DNA from: Planctomycetales bacterium
GTDB lineage: Bacteria > Omnitrophota > Gorgyraeia > Gygaellales > Profunditerraquicolaceae
Reading direction: 5' to 3'
Assembly (NCBI GenBank): GCA_005239725.1
Contig: SBBM01000033.1
Location: forward strand, 1 to 48,632
Length of the DNA: 48,632 bases
Shown: piece after piece, positions 41,128-48,632 of the stretch
How positions within the stretch are numbered: position 1 is the first letter of the stretch
How the letters are laid out: each line of letters begins with the position of its first letter
The notes under the pieces: model-generated
Databases searched by the model: none
What the model was told of the DNA's origin: nothing
What the model saw: only the letters and a program-made list of their open reading frames with translations
Position numbers and translations under genes: made by a program

Positions 41128-41635
41128 ATTTACCTCCCTGCCTGCCGGTAGGCAGGCTTGCCTTAATCCAGTTCATAAGGCCACCCTCCCCTATAATCTC
41201 CTGCAGGAATACGGGGAAGGGCTGCGTTTTATAAGTTTTATCCTGGGTCAGATTTTTTATTACGCCTGCGGATAAATCAATTTCCAGCGAATCTCCATCA
41301 TTTATTTTATCTATGTCCTGCGACTCTAAAAACGGCAACCCTATATTTATGGCGTTCCTGAAGAAAATCGCGGCAAAACTTTTGGCAATTACCGCCGAAA
41401 CCCCGCAACCCTTGATTGCTAAAGGCGCATGCTCGCGCGATGAGCCGCAGCCGAAATTTTTGCCGGCGACAATAATGTCTCCGGGCTGAACCTTATTTGC
41501 GAAATCAGGGCTTATCGACTCCATGCAATGTTTACCCAATTCTTTTGCATCGGTAGAAACCAGGTATTTTGCCGAAATGATATCGTCGGTATTTATATCA
41601 TCTGCAAATTTGTGAACTTTACCTTTAATAATCAT
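41084..41635 (-). CDS. leuD: 3-isopropylmalate dehydratase small subunit LeuD
   Basis: LeuD completes the isopropylmalate isomerase with LeuC. Motifs are KFADDINTDDIISAKYL, the swivelling-domain loop GKNFGCGSSREHAPLAIKG and FFRNAINIGLP. The natural protein should end near GEGGLMNWIK, but a palindromic repeat encoding LPTGRQGG extends it by about 20 residues into the next gene (44-base overlap). The ATG is placed directly after a TAGCG-type repeat and has no Shine-Dalgarno sequence. Confidence 0.94.
   Translation of the reverse strand: MIIKGKVHKFADDINTDDIISAKYLVSTDAKELGKHCMESISPDFANKVQPGDIIVAGKNFGCGSSREHAPLAIKGCGVSAVIAKSFAAIFFRNAINIGLPFLESQDIDKINDGDSLEIDLSAGVIKNLTQDKTYKTQPFPVFLQEIIGEGGLMNWIKASLPTGRQGGKYESGKGKTQRQYHL
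41140..41157. repeat. GCCTGCC-GGTA-GGCAGGC palindrome at the leuD end
   Basis: A perfect 7-base stem with a GGTA loop. It encodes the PTGRQ residues at the LeuD C-terminus, a common footprint of this repeat type in uncultivated bacteria, and its edge adjoins the ribosome binding site of the following small gene. Confidence 0.75.
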
Positions 41636-41676
41636 TGGCGTTTAGCGTTTAGCGTTTTCTATACGCTCTACGCTAT
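41636..41676. repeat. TAGCG-type palindromic repeat between leuC and leuD
   Basis: Tandem GCGTTTAGCGTTTAGCG faces CGCTCTACGCTAT, forming a stem AGCGTnnAGCG/CGCTnnACGCT around TTTTCTATA. It fills the leuC-leuD gap exactly: the leuC TAG lies at one edge and the leuD ATG is a few bases from the other. A second copy lies at 42960-43016. Confidence 0.75.
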
Positions 41677-42959
41677 AAATAATCCGGATGTGTAATTACG
41701 CCCGTTATTGCCGAGGCAGCGGCTACCGCAGGGCCAGATAAATAAACAAAGGATTTAGTGCTACCCATCCTGCCGATAAAATTCCTGTTGGTTGTAGCCA
41801 GGCAAATTTCACCTTCGGCTAAAATTCCCATATGACCGCCTAAACAAGGCCCGCAGGTAGGCGTGGAAAATACACCGCCTGCTTTAACAAAAATATCCAC
41901 CAATCCTTCTTTTAAACACTGCCGGTAAATATTCTGCGTTGCCGGAATTACAATAAGCTTTAGTCCGGTCTTAATCTTTTTGCCTCTTAAGATTCTGGCG
42001 GCTATCCGCAAATCAGAAATCCTGCCGTTTGTGCAGGAACCGATAACCACCTGGTCAAGCTTCACATTGCCCAATTCCGCTGCAAACTTCGTATTGCCGG
42101 GTAAGTGGGGGCAGGAAACTATGGGCTCCAAATCCGAAACATCCCACTCATAAGTCCTCTCATAAACAGCATCTTTATCTGATTTTAAATTTTTAAGTTT
42201 TGATTTGTATTTTCGATTTTTGATTTTTGATTTTGGATTTTGCTGAATATATTTCAACGTAATATCATCCGGTTCAATAATCCCTGCTCTTGCCCCGGCC
42301 TCAATCGCCATATTGCTCATGGTAAACCGGCCATCCATGCCTAAATTCCGTATTACCGGGCCGGAAAACTCCATTGATTTATAAGATGCACCGTCAACCC
42401 CGATTTTTCCAATGGTAAATAAAATGAGGTCTTTGCCGCCGACCCACTTCTTTAATTTGCCCTTATAGATAAACTTGACGGAATGCGGGACTTTAAGCCA
42501 TACTTTTCCGTCAACAAACGCCCGCGCCAAATCCGTAGAACCCACTCCGGTGGAATAACACCCTAATGCCCCGTAAGTACAAGTATGCGAATCTGCGCCG
42601 ATGATTAAATCTCCGGGCAGGACCAGGCCCAGCTCCGGCAATAGCGCGTGCTCAATGCCCATACAACCGACTTCAAAATAATTTTTTATTTTTTGTTCCC
42701 TGGCAAAATCCGCCAGAAGCTTACATTGATTTGCGCTCCGCAAATCTTTTGCCGGGGCAAAATGGTCTGGGACAAGAGCAATCTTATTCCTGTTGAATAC
42801 CCTGGCGAATCCTGCCTTTTTAAACTCTTCGATAGCCAGAGGGGCCGTAATGTCATTGCCCAGGCACAAATCCACATTAGCCTCAATAAATTCATCGGGC
42901 CTTATTTCTTCTTTATCAGCATGCGCCAGTAATATTTTTTCTGCGATTGTGTAATCCAA
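41673..42959 (-). CDS. leuC: 3-isopropylmalate dehydratase large subunit LeuC
   Basis: LeuC holds the catalytic [4Fe-4S] cluster; ligand motifs are VIGSCTNGR and TPTCGPCLGGHMG. DYTIAEKILLAHA begins the protein and IGADSHTCTYGALG is typical. At 428 residues it is the short (archaeal/HacA-like) form. The only plausible start is a TTG at the edge of a TAGCG repeat, without a ribosome binding site. Residues around NPKSKIKNRKYKSKLKNLKS come from an AAAATC-type repeat inserted in frame in a surface region between IEPDD and the conserved YERTYEWDVS. Confidence 0.94.
   Translation of the reverse strand: MDYTIAEKILLAHADKEEIRPDEFIEANVDLCLGNDITAPLAIEEFKKAGFARVFNRNKIALVPDHFAPAKDLRSANQCKLLADFAREQKIKNYFEVGCMGIEHALLPELGLVLPGDLIIGADSHTCTYGALGCYSTGVGSTDLARAFVDGKVWLKVPHSVKFIYKGKLKKWVGGKDLILFTIGKIGVDGASYKSMEFSGPVIRNLGMDGRFTMSNMAIEAGARAGIIEPDDITLKYIQQNPKSKIKNRKYKSKLKNLKSDKDAVYERTYEWDVSDLEPIVSCPHLPGNTKFAAELGNVKLDQVVIGSCTNGRISDLRIAARILRGKKIKTGLKLIVIPATQNIYRQCLKEGLVDIFVKAGGVFSTPTCGPCLGGHMGILAEGEICLATTNRNFIGRMGSTKSFVYLSGPAVAAASAITGVITHPDYL
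42199..42241. repeat. AAAATC-type simple repeat inserted in leuC
   Basis: The plus strand reads repeated GATTTTTGATTTTTGATTTT units. Their translation gives the lysine/asparagine-rich stretch in LeuC. The low complexity and in-frame position in a conserved gene point to an insertion. Confidence 0.65.
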
Positions 42960-43016
42960 TAGCGTTTAGCGTTTAGCGGATAAGTTTACTAAAGGCTATC
43001 CGCTCTACGCTATCCT
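42960..43016. repeat. TAGCG-type palindromic repeat between fabF and leuC
   Basis: AGCGTTTAGCGTTTAGCGGATA and its partner TATCCGCTCTACGCTAT form a long imperfect stem. It matches the copy at 41636-41676 and fills the whole gap from the fabF stop to the leuC TTG start. No promoter or ribosome binding site is visible there. Confidence 0.75.
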
Positions 43017-44261
43017 CTATCCTGTGAATTTCTTCACTACGAGGGTAGCGTTGTGCCCGCCGAAGCCTAAAGAGTTAGAGATGCAAACGTTAACTTGTGC
43101 CTTACGCGCCGTATTCGGCACATAATCAAGGTCACATTCCGGATCAGGGTATTCGTAATTTATGGTGGGGTGGATTACATTGTCTCTTATGCTCAAAACG
43201 CAGACAATAAACTCTACGCCTCCGGCAGCGCCCAATAAATGGCCAGTCATTGATTTAGTAGAACTGACCATAACCTTTTTGGCATGGTTGCCTAAGGTCT
43301 TTTTTATTGCCAGAGTCTCAACCTTATCGTTAAGCTTTGTGGATGTGCCGTGGGCATTGATATAACTTACTTCTTCCGGATTAATCTTGGCATCCTGTAA
43401 AGCAATCTGCATTGCCCTGGCACCTCCGTCGCCGTCAGGGTCAGGGGCAGTTATATGATACGCGTCGCAGGACATGCCGAAACCAATAATCTCCGCATAT
43501 ATCCGGGCATTCCTTTTTTTGGCATGCTCCAATGACTCCAATACCACAAGGCCGCAACCCTCCGACATAACAAAACCATCGCGCTGGGCATCAAAAGGAC
43601 GAGAAGCCCTCTCTGGCTCATTATTCCGGACCGAAAGGGCTTTTAAAGCGCAAAAACCACCTATACCTAAAGACGTAATACAGGCTTCAGTTCCGCCTGT
43701 AACCATGACATCGGCATCGCCGCGCTGGATGATTCTAAAGGCGTCACCTATAGAGTGGTTCCCGGTAGCGCAGGCGGTAGTTACGCACAAATTCGGCCCT
43801 TTTAACCCGTACCTGATCGCGATATGCCCCGCAGCCTCATTTACAATCATCATCGGTATCATAAATGGAGAAACCCTTTTAGGCCCGCTCTTTATCAAAA
43901 TGCTGTATTGTTCTTCAACTATATGTAAACTTCCTATGCCTGAACCGACAACAACCCCCATGCGTTCCCGGTTTTCTTTCTCCATGTCCAGGCCCGAATC
44001 TTTTATTGCCTGTTTGGCTGCCGCGATGGCAAACTGGACAAACCTGGGGGTGCGGTTGGTGTCTTTTTTGGTAATACCGTAGAATTCGTGGCTGAAATTC
44101 CGCACTTCTCCGGCGATACGACTGTCGAATTGCGCTGCATCAAAGCAGGTAATCTTATCAATACCGGACCTGCCTTCCTTTAAAGCGCTCCAGAAAGAAG
44201 GTATATCGCTTCCTACCGGCGAAATTACTCCCAATCCTGTAACTACAACCCTGTTCTCCAT
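43017..44261 (-). CDS. fabF: Beta-ketoacyl-ACP synthase II FabF
   Basis: FabF elongates acyl-ACP chains with malonyl-ACP. The 414-residue thiolase-fold protein has the nucleophile Cys164 in VTTACATGNHSIGDA and the two histidines in INAHGTSTKLND and KSMTGHLLGAAG, plus SLGFGGHNATLV. A palindrome lies directly upstream; its GGGG edge is the nearest thing to a ribosome binding site. It is the last gene of the fab cluster in transcription order. Confidence 0.97.
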   Translation of the reverse strand: MENRVVVTGLGVISPVGSDIPSFWSALKEGRSGIDKITCFDAAQFDSRIAGEVRNFSHEFYGITKKDTNRTPRFVQFAIAAAKQAIKDSGLDMEKENRERMGVVVGSGIGSLHIVEEQYSILIKSGPKRVSPFMIPMMIVNEAAGHIAIRYGLKGPNLCVTTACATGNHSIGDAFRIIQRGDADVMVTGGTEACITSLGIGGFCALKALSVRNNEPERASRPFDAQRDGFVMSEGCGLVVLESLEHAKKRNARIYAEIIGFGMSCDAYHITAPDPDGDGGARAMQIALQDAKINPEEVSYINAHGTSTKLNDKVETLAIKKTLGNHAKKVMVSSTKSMTGHLLGAAGGVEFIVCVLSIRDNVIHPTINYEYPDPECDLDYVPNTARKAQVNVCISNSLGFGGHNATLVVKKFTG

Positions 44262-44270
44262 GATATTATT

Positions 44271-44321
44271 TACCCCACACCCAGCGTTACTTCGTATTTT
44301 TAATCTGCTGGGTGTGGGGTA
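44271..44321. repeat. ACCCCACACCC palindrome between acpP and fabF
   Basis: TACCCCACACCCAGC and GCTGGGTGTGGGGTA form a perfect 15-base stem with a 21-base loop. The same core occurs at 19162-19213. It may attenuate fabF expression relative to acpP or stabilise the upstream mRNA. Confidence 0.8.
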
Positions 44322-44348
44322 TATTTTTATTTCAATCTATAGAAACCA

Positions 44349-44588
44349 CTATTTATTGGCGGACTTTTCTTCGATATACTTAACCGCATCGCCAACGGTA
44401 GTAATCTTTTCTGCGTCTTCATCGGATATTTCGATACCAAATTCTTCTTCGAATGCCATAACAAGCTCTACGGTATCCAGAGAATCCGCACCCAGGTCGT
44501 CAATAAACGATGCCTGCGGAGTGACTTCTTCCGGTTTCACGCCTAATTGCTCTGCGATGATGGATTTTACTTTTTCTTCAACTGCCAT
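44349..44588 (-). CDS. acpP: Acyl carrier protein
   Basis: A 79-residue acidic protein carrying the phosphopantetheine site Ser36 in [20 protein letters not shown]. It shuttles acyl chains among the Fab enzymes encoded around it. An AGGAG ribosome binding site precedes the ATG. It lies between fabG and fabF, the classic order. Confidence 0.98.
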   Translation of the reverse strand: MAVEEKVKSIIAEQLGVKPEEVTPQASFIDDLGADSLDTVELVMAFEEEFGIEISDEDAEKITTVGDAVKYIEEKSANK

Positions 44589-44607
44589 TCTTTTCCTCCT
44601 TTTAACG

Positions 44608-45351
44608 TTACGCCATAACCATTCCGCCGTCCACTATTATAGTCTGGCCGGTTATATAATCGGCTTCACTGGAAACCAGGAATAAACAAGCGCGCGCTAC
44701 GTCATCCGGGCTCCCAAACTTATTTAAAGGAATATTGGCCAGCATCTTCTCTTTTAGTTCCGGAGGGAGCTTTGCCGTCATCTCGGTCTGAATAAAACCC
44801 GGGGCTATGGCATTGACGTTTACGTTACGCGATGCCAGCTCCTTAGCCGAAGTTTTGGTAAGGGCGATTATCCCGGCCTTGGATGCCGAATAATTCGCCT
44901 GGCCTGCGTTTCCGATTATGCCAATGATCGAGGCGATGTTTACGATTTTTCCTAACCGCTGCTTAATCATCGCCTTAGACGCGGCTTTTGTGCAGTTAAA
45001 CGTACCTTTCAGGTTTACGTTTATTACCGCATCCCAATCTGCCTCACTCATCCTTAAAAGAAGAGCGTCTTTGGTAATCCCGGCATTGTTAACTAATATA
45101 TCAACCTTTGCGAATTTGTCAAGAATTTTATTTAGAGATTCTTCCACTTCAGCATATTTTGTCACATCTACCTGGGAGGCCATGGCTTTCCTTCCTAATC
45201 CCTCGATATCCGCGCAGGTTTTTTCGGCCTCCTGCATGTTCACATCCCAGATTACTATATCCGCCCCCTCCTTTGCAAAGAGCATTGCAATAGAACGACC
45301 TATCCCCCTTGCCCCCCCGGTTACCAGAGCTACTTTGTCTTTTAACCGCAT
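44608..45351 (-). CDS. fabG: 3-oxoacyl-ACP reductase FabG
   Basis: NADPH-dependent short-chain dehydrogenase that reduces ketoacyl-ACP. The 247-residue protein has the cofactor motif [10 protein letters not shown] (11-20), NNAG (88-91), and the catalytic Ser141, Tyr154 and Lys158 (ANYSASKAG). It starts directly after the fabD stop. Confidence 0.97.
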   Translation of the reverse strand: MRLKDKVALVTGGARGIGRSIAMLFAKEGADIVIWDVNMQEAEKTCADIEGLGRKAMASQVDVTKYAEVEESLNKILDKFAKVDILVNNAGITKDALLLRMSEADWDAVINVNLKGTFNCTKAASKAMIKQRLGKIVNIASIIGIIGNAGQANYSASKAGIIALTKTSAKELASRNVNVNAIAPGFIQTEMTAKLPPELKEKMLANIPLNKFGSPDDVARACLFLVSSEADYITGQTIIVDGGMVMA

Positions 45352-46287
45352 TTATCCGCCTCCTGCCAAGTCTTCCTTCTTCTCTACATTCCTTACCTGG
45401 GCATCCGCATCTATTCGCCGCATAAGGCTTTTTAATACTTTATTAGGCCCGAATTCGATGAAATTCTTCACGCCTTTAGACAAGATAAACCTCATCGAAT
45501 CTTCCCAGAGGACACTCGCTGCAACTTGCTTAACAAGGTTGGCTTTTATTTCTTCCGGCGAATCAGCCGGCTTTGCCGTAACATTGCTGATGAAATTTGT
45601 TTTAGGCTTATTAATCTTTATTTTGTCCAGCTCGCCGGCCAGTTTCAATGCCGCACCCTTCATAAATGAAGAGTGAAATGCCCCGCTTACATCTAAAACA
45701 ATAACCCTCTTAGCGCCTCTCTCCTGCGCCAGTTTTTGCGCTTCCTCGATTTCTTTAGGGCCTCCGGATATGACAATCTGGCCCGGTGAATTTATATTGG
45801 CAATTTCCGCGCCTGTATCGGCGCAAAGTTTTTTGGCTGCCGCCAGCTCAAGTCCGATTAAAGAGGCCATCTTGCCGGGTTTTTTCGCAGCCTCCTCTTC
45901 CATAAATTTACCCCGGCACCTGACCAGGCGAACCGCGTCTTCAAAACCGATAGACTCACTGGCAACCAATGCCGAATACTCTCCCAGGCTTAAACCCGCC
46001 GCATAACGGGTTAACGGGTTAACAGGCAACGGACTAACTGATTTATACGCCTCCCAGGCAGCAATACTCATAGTTAATATCGCCGGCTGGCAATTATCCG
46101 TCTGGGTCAGTCTTTCCTGCGGGCCCTCAAAACAAAGCTTACTGATTGAAAACCCTAAAGCATTATCCGCTTTATCAAAAACCGCTTTTGCCTCAGGAAA
46201 AGCCTCGTAGAGGTCTTTGCCCATACCTATATATTGGCTACCCTGGCCGGCGAAAAGATAGGCTATGTTTTCTGGCATATCTCCCAA
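45352..46287 (-). CDS. fabD: Malonyl-CoA:ACP transacylase FabD
   Basis: FabD loads malonate onto ACP. The 311-residue protein has YLFAGQGSQYIGMG, the nucleophile serine in GLSLGEYSALVAS (Ser100), the histidine in SGAFHSSFM, and NINSPGQIVISG. The start is a TTG at 46285-46287 with an AGAGGAG site 6 bases upstream; the in-frame ATG three codons later has poorer spacing. A GGGACAGTCCC palindrome lies just upstream. Confidence 0.96.
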   Translation of the reverse strand: MGDMPENIAYLFAGQGSQYIGMGKDLYEAFPEAKAVFDKADNALGFSISKLCFEGPQERLTQTDNCQPAILTMSIAAWEAYKSVSPLPVNPLTRYAAGLSLGEYSALVASESIGFEDAVRLVRCRGKFMEEEAAKKPGKMASLIGLELAAAKKLCADTGAEIANINSPGQIVISGGPKEIEEAQKLAQERGAKRVIVLDVSGAFHSSFMKGAALKLAGELDKIKINKPKTNFISNVTAKPADSPEEIKANLVKQVAASVLWEDSMRFILSKGVKNFIEFGPNKVLKSLMRRIDADAQVRNVEKKEDLAGGG

Positions 46288-46306
46288 TCAACACTCCTCT
46301 TGTAGC

Positions 46307-46346
46307 GGGACAGTCCCCATCCGGGGACAGTCCCAGGCCGCAATAC
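46307..46346. repeat. GGGACAGTCCC-type repeat between fabH and fabD
   Basis: GGGACAGTCCCC, ATCC and GGGGACAGTCCC form a stem. The right part GGGGACAGTCCCAGGCCGCA plus ATA matches 48401-48423 with two mismatches over 23 bases. A third, partial copy is in alaS. Confidence 0.7.
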
Positions 46347-46351
46347 CATGC

Positions 46352-47329
46352 TCACCATTTTATGACCATAGCTCCCCAGACTAGGCCCGCGCCAAAAGCA
46401 TCTAAGAGAACAATGTCCCCTTTCTTTACCCTGCCTTCCCTGGCTGCTTCGCATAAAGCCGTCGCCGTAGAGGCGCTGGACATATTTCCGCATCTCTCAA
46501 TATTAAGATAAACCTTATCTTCCGGAATCCCTAATTTCTTGGCGACCGCTAAAATAATACGCGAATTTGCCTGATGCGGGATAATTAAATTCACGTTGGA
46601 AAAGGTCAAACCTGCCCGCCTCAAAGCCTCCTCGGCTGCCCTGGTCATAGTGTTAACCGCAATTTTAAAGAGTTCGTTGCCCTGCATTTTTAGATAATGC
46701 ATACGCTTATCCACAGTCTCATGGGTTGCCGGATTCCCCGACCCGCCGGCAGGTATATTTAATACGCCTGTCCTTGAGCCGTCACAGCCAAGATAAGTAG
46801 ATACAATCCCGCCGGATTTCACTTCCGATAAGACTGCTGCACCGGCGCCGTCTCCGAATAAAACGCAGGTATTCCGGTCCTGCCAGTCAGTAACAGAAGA
46901 TAAAACCTCGACTCCCACAACCAGGGCATTCTTATAACTGCCGCAGGCTATAAACTGGTGCGCCGTGGAAATGGCATAAACAAAACCTGCACAGGCAGCG
47001 GAAATATCAAAACATGCCGCATCTTTCATTCCCATCTTATCCTGCAGAATTGCGGCTACGGAGGGAGTAGGCATATCCCCGGTGATTGTGGCGACAATGA
47101 CTAAATCTATGTCCTCAGGCTTAAGCCCGGCATCTTTTAAAGCCTGCCCGCCTGCCTTAGCCGCAAGGTCCGAAGCAGCCTCGCCTCTTGCCGCCAAATG
47201 CCTTTCCTTTATCCCGGTCCGGGTAGTAATCCATTCGTCGGAGGTATCCACCATTCTTTCCAGGTCCGCATTGGTGAGGATCTTTGCAGGTAAGTACTCC
47301 CCTAATCCTATTATGCCTACCTTCTTCAT
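46352..47329 (-). CDS. fabH: Beta-ketoacyl-ACP synthase III FabH
   Basis: FabH starts fatty-acid synthesis by condensing acyl-CoA with malonyl-ACP. The 325-residue protein has Cys113 in FDISAACAGFVYA, the catalytic histidine in LIIPHQANSRI, and the asparagine in ERCGNMSSAST. WITTRTGIKERH near the start is typical. It follows plsX by 3 bases. Confidence 0.97.
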   Translation of the reverse strand: MKKVGIIGLGEYLPAKILTNADLERMVDTSDEWITTRTGIKERHLAARGEAASDLAAKAGGQALKDAGLKPEDIDLVIVATITGDMPTPSVAAILQDKMGMKDAACFDISAACAGFVYAISTAHQFIACGSYKNALVVGVEVLSSVTDWQDRNTCVLFGDGAGAAVLSEVKSGGIVSTYLGCDGSRTGVLNIPAGGSGNPATHETVDKRMHYLKMQGNELFKIAVNTMTRAAEEALRRAGLTFSNVNLIIPHQANSRIILAVAKKLGIPEDKVYLNIERCGNMSSASTATALCEAAREGRVKKGDIVLLDAFGAGLVWGAMVIKW

Positions 47330-47332
47330 TTT

Positions 47333-48328
47333 TTATATTGTCTTTGCTTTTATTGCTTCTAAAATCTTCTCGGTAAACTTACGCTCTACTTCCTCTTTGG
47401 CAACGCGTATGGCATTTTTTATGGCATTGGCATTGGAGCGGCCGTGCCCGATAATAACTACGCCGTCAACCCCCAACAAAGGAGCGCCTCCGTATTCGGA
47501 ATAATCTATCTCCTTCTTAAACCTTAAAAGGCTTGGCCTTAAAAAGAAAAGCCCTATCATCCCGAGCAGGCTGCCGGTTAAATGCCTTTTTAAAAATACC
47601 TGCAGGGCCTCTGCCAGGCTCTCCGAAACCTTCAACGTTACATTCCCTATAAATCCGTCGCAGACAATGATATCGCACTTTCCCGAGTAAATATCCTTGC
47701 CTTCGACATTTCCGATAAAATTAAGGTGGCTCTTCTCAAATAATTCGTATGTTTCCTTGATAAATTCCGTGCCTTTGGTTTCTTCTTCGCCGACATTTAA
47801 AAGCCCGACCTTAGGGCTTGGCTTATTCAATATGTAATTAAAGTAAACGTCTGCCATTATGCCGTATTGCAATAACTGGTTAGGGCGGGAATTTATATTT
47901 GCGCCGACATCAATAATCAAGGCTATGCCTTTTAATGTCGGAACAACTATGGCAATGCCCGGCCGCTCAATCCCCGGCAACATCCTCAAGCTCAATGTTG
48001 CCGCGCAGACAACCGCACCCGTATTGCCTGCGCTAAAAAAGGCATCCCCCTTGTTTTCTTTAATCAGGTTTAACCCCACCACAATAGAAGAATCCCTCTT
48101 TCTCCTTACGCTGATTGCGGCAGGCTCGGACATATCTATTGTTTCGCTGGCAGGTTCTATGGAGATTTTGTTGCCTTTATATTTAGCTTTAGCTAAACAG
48201 GTCTTAATCTTTGCCGTATTGCCGACAAGGACAACTTCGATATTGTATTCTTTAACTGCGGCTACCGCTCCCTTAACCACTACATCGGGGGCATAATCGC
48301 CACCCATTGCGTCTACGATTATTCTCAT
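47333..48328 (-). CDS. plsX: Phosphate acyltransferase PlsX
   Basis: PlsX converts acyl-ACP to acyl phosphate for phospholipid synthesis. The 331-residue protein starts MRIIVDAMGGDYAPDVVVKG and shows DMSEPAAISVRRKRDSS, SAGNTGAVVCAA, IVCDGFIGNVTLK and YGGAPLLGVDGVVIIGHG, all diagnostic. An AGGAGAT site precedes the ATG. The rpmF-plsX-fabH order is standard. Confidence 0.97.
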   Translation of the reverse strand: MRIIVDAMGGDYAPDVVVKGAVAAVKEYNIEVVLVGNTAKIKTCLAKAKYKGNKISIEPASETIDMSEPAAISVRRKRDSSIVVGLNLIKENKGDAFFSAGNTGAVVCAATLSLRMLPGIERPGIAIVVPTLKGIALIIDVGANINSRPNQLLQYGIMADVYFNYILNKPSPKVGLLNVGEEETKGTEFIKETYELFEKSHLNFIGNVEGKDIYSGKCDIIVCDGFIGNVTLKVSESLAEALQVFLKRHLTGSLLGMIGLFFLRPSLLRFKKEIDYSEYGGAPLLGVDGVVIIGHGRSNANAIKNAIRVAKEEVERKFTEKILEAIKAKTI

Positions 48329-48360
48329 TATCTAATCTCCTAACCAAACCGTTTCTTGTT

Positions 48361-48423
48361 GGGGAAGAGTCCCCTTCCGTTACCTCGCCATAGGCAAGAC
48401 GGGGACAGTCCCTGGCTGCAATA
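48361..48423. repeat. GGGACAGTCCC-type repeat between rpmF and plsX
   Basis: GGGGAAGAGTCCCC on one side and GGGGACAGTCCC on the other surround a CTCGCC-based centre. The right end continues GGCTGCAATA like the fabH-fabD copy. This fills most of the 95-base gap and leaves the plsX ribosome binding site intact. Confidence 0.65.
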
Positions 48424-48627
48424 TTAGGCTTCTTTACTCCTTTTCTCTTTTACTTTTATTTCTATTGCCTGCCGTTTGTTATAATAACCGCAGATAGGGC
48501 AAACTTTATGGGACAGCTTCGGCTGCTTGCATTGCGGGCACGGCGCAAGGTTTAGGCCGCCTAATTTCCAATGGGTTCTGCGTCTTCTTCCGCGCGCTTT
48601 CGAATGTCGTTTCTTTGGTAATGGCAT
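48424..48627 (-). CDS. rpmF: 50S ribosomal protein L32
   Basis: A 67-residue basic protein starting MPLPKKRHSKARGRRRRTHW. It has two zinc-knuckle pairs, CPQCKQPKLSHKVCPICGYY, so it is the zinc-binding form of L32. It precedes plsX as in many bacteria. The ATG is 6 bases from the window edge, so its promoter is outside. Confidence 0.97.
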   Translation of the reverse strand: MPLPKKRHSKARGRRRRTHWKLGGLNLAPCPQCKQPKLSHKVCPICGYYNKRQAIEIKVKEKRSKEA

Positions 48628-48632
48628 GATTC

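Overview
The window looks like a chromosomal core region of a Gram-negative-type bacterium. The evidence is a SurA-like periplasmic chaperone, a lipoprotein with a peptidoglycan-binding domain, an HtrA/Deg protease, SecDF-YajC, and full sets of housekeeping genes. The gene repertoire, the moderate GC content and the many REP-like palindromes that reach into coding sequence suggest an uncultivated lineage such as Omnitrophota (PVC superphylum). That placement is inference from gene content only. Every convincing gene is on the minus strand except one GAF-GGDEF protein at 27108-28286. No rRNA, tRNA or CRISPR array is visible.

Layout, left to right (transcription runs right to left). At 1-7148 there is one tight operon: REC-HgdB fusion, HgdB-like protein, HgdC-type ATPase, membrane histidine kinase, stand-alone receiver, ksgA. 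It has its own TTGACA-type promoter. At 7145-14188 lie pdxA, a SurA-like protein, a very short mfd, a frameshifted GxxExxY gene, secDF, yajC and rpsP. At 14226-21145 are trpE and most of a histidine operon (hisI, hisF, hisA, hisH, hisB, hisD). It is interrupted by a GIY-YIG nuclease cassette and by a peptidoglycan-binding lipoprotein gene. At 21142-26964 are alaS, recX, an HtrA/Deg protease and recA, the last behind a perfect-consensus sigma-70-type promoter. At 27089-32429 are the divergent GGDEF gene, a REP cluster, smc with a tiny unlisted HTH gene upstream, and a PilZ protein. At 32529-37417 are etfA (with ferredoxin domain), etfB, an acyl-CoA dehydrogenase, a short ArgA-type acetyltransferase and glgC. 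At 37417-42959 are marC, truA, asd, a LeuB-like dehydrogenase, a small unknown gene, leuD and leuC. At 43017-48627 is the fatty-acid/phospholipid cluster fabF-acpP-fabG-fabD-fabH-plsX-rpmF.

The most interesting system is the 1-7 kb operon. A phospho-receiver domain is fused to a subunit of the 2-hydroxyacyl-CoA dehydratase / benzoyl-CoA-reductase-like / double-cubane family. It is encoded with a second such subunit, the ATP-dependent electron activator, a sensor kinase and a single-domain receiver. This looks like a low-potential, ATP-driven redox enzyme under phosphorelay control. The fused subunit has lost two of the cluster-cysteine positions that the unfused subunit keeps, and the unfused subunit appears to use a non-canonical start codon.

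A second theme is dense invasion by at least seven families of short palindromic or direct repeats. They supply coding sequence (SurA signal peptide, AlaS, LeuC insertion, LeuD and HisA C-termini), lie directly upstream of starts with no Shine-Dalgarno sequence (trpE, leuC, leuD), or bracket small mobile cassettes (GIY-YIG, GxxExxY).

Several start sites were moved from the ORF track on the basis of ribosome binding sites or family length: recA, hisB, the Deg protease, the lipoprotein, trpE, truA, marC, mfd and the HgdB-like gene. Domain assignments rest on motifs recognised by eye, not on database searches.
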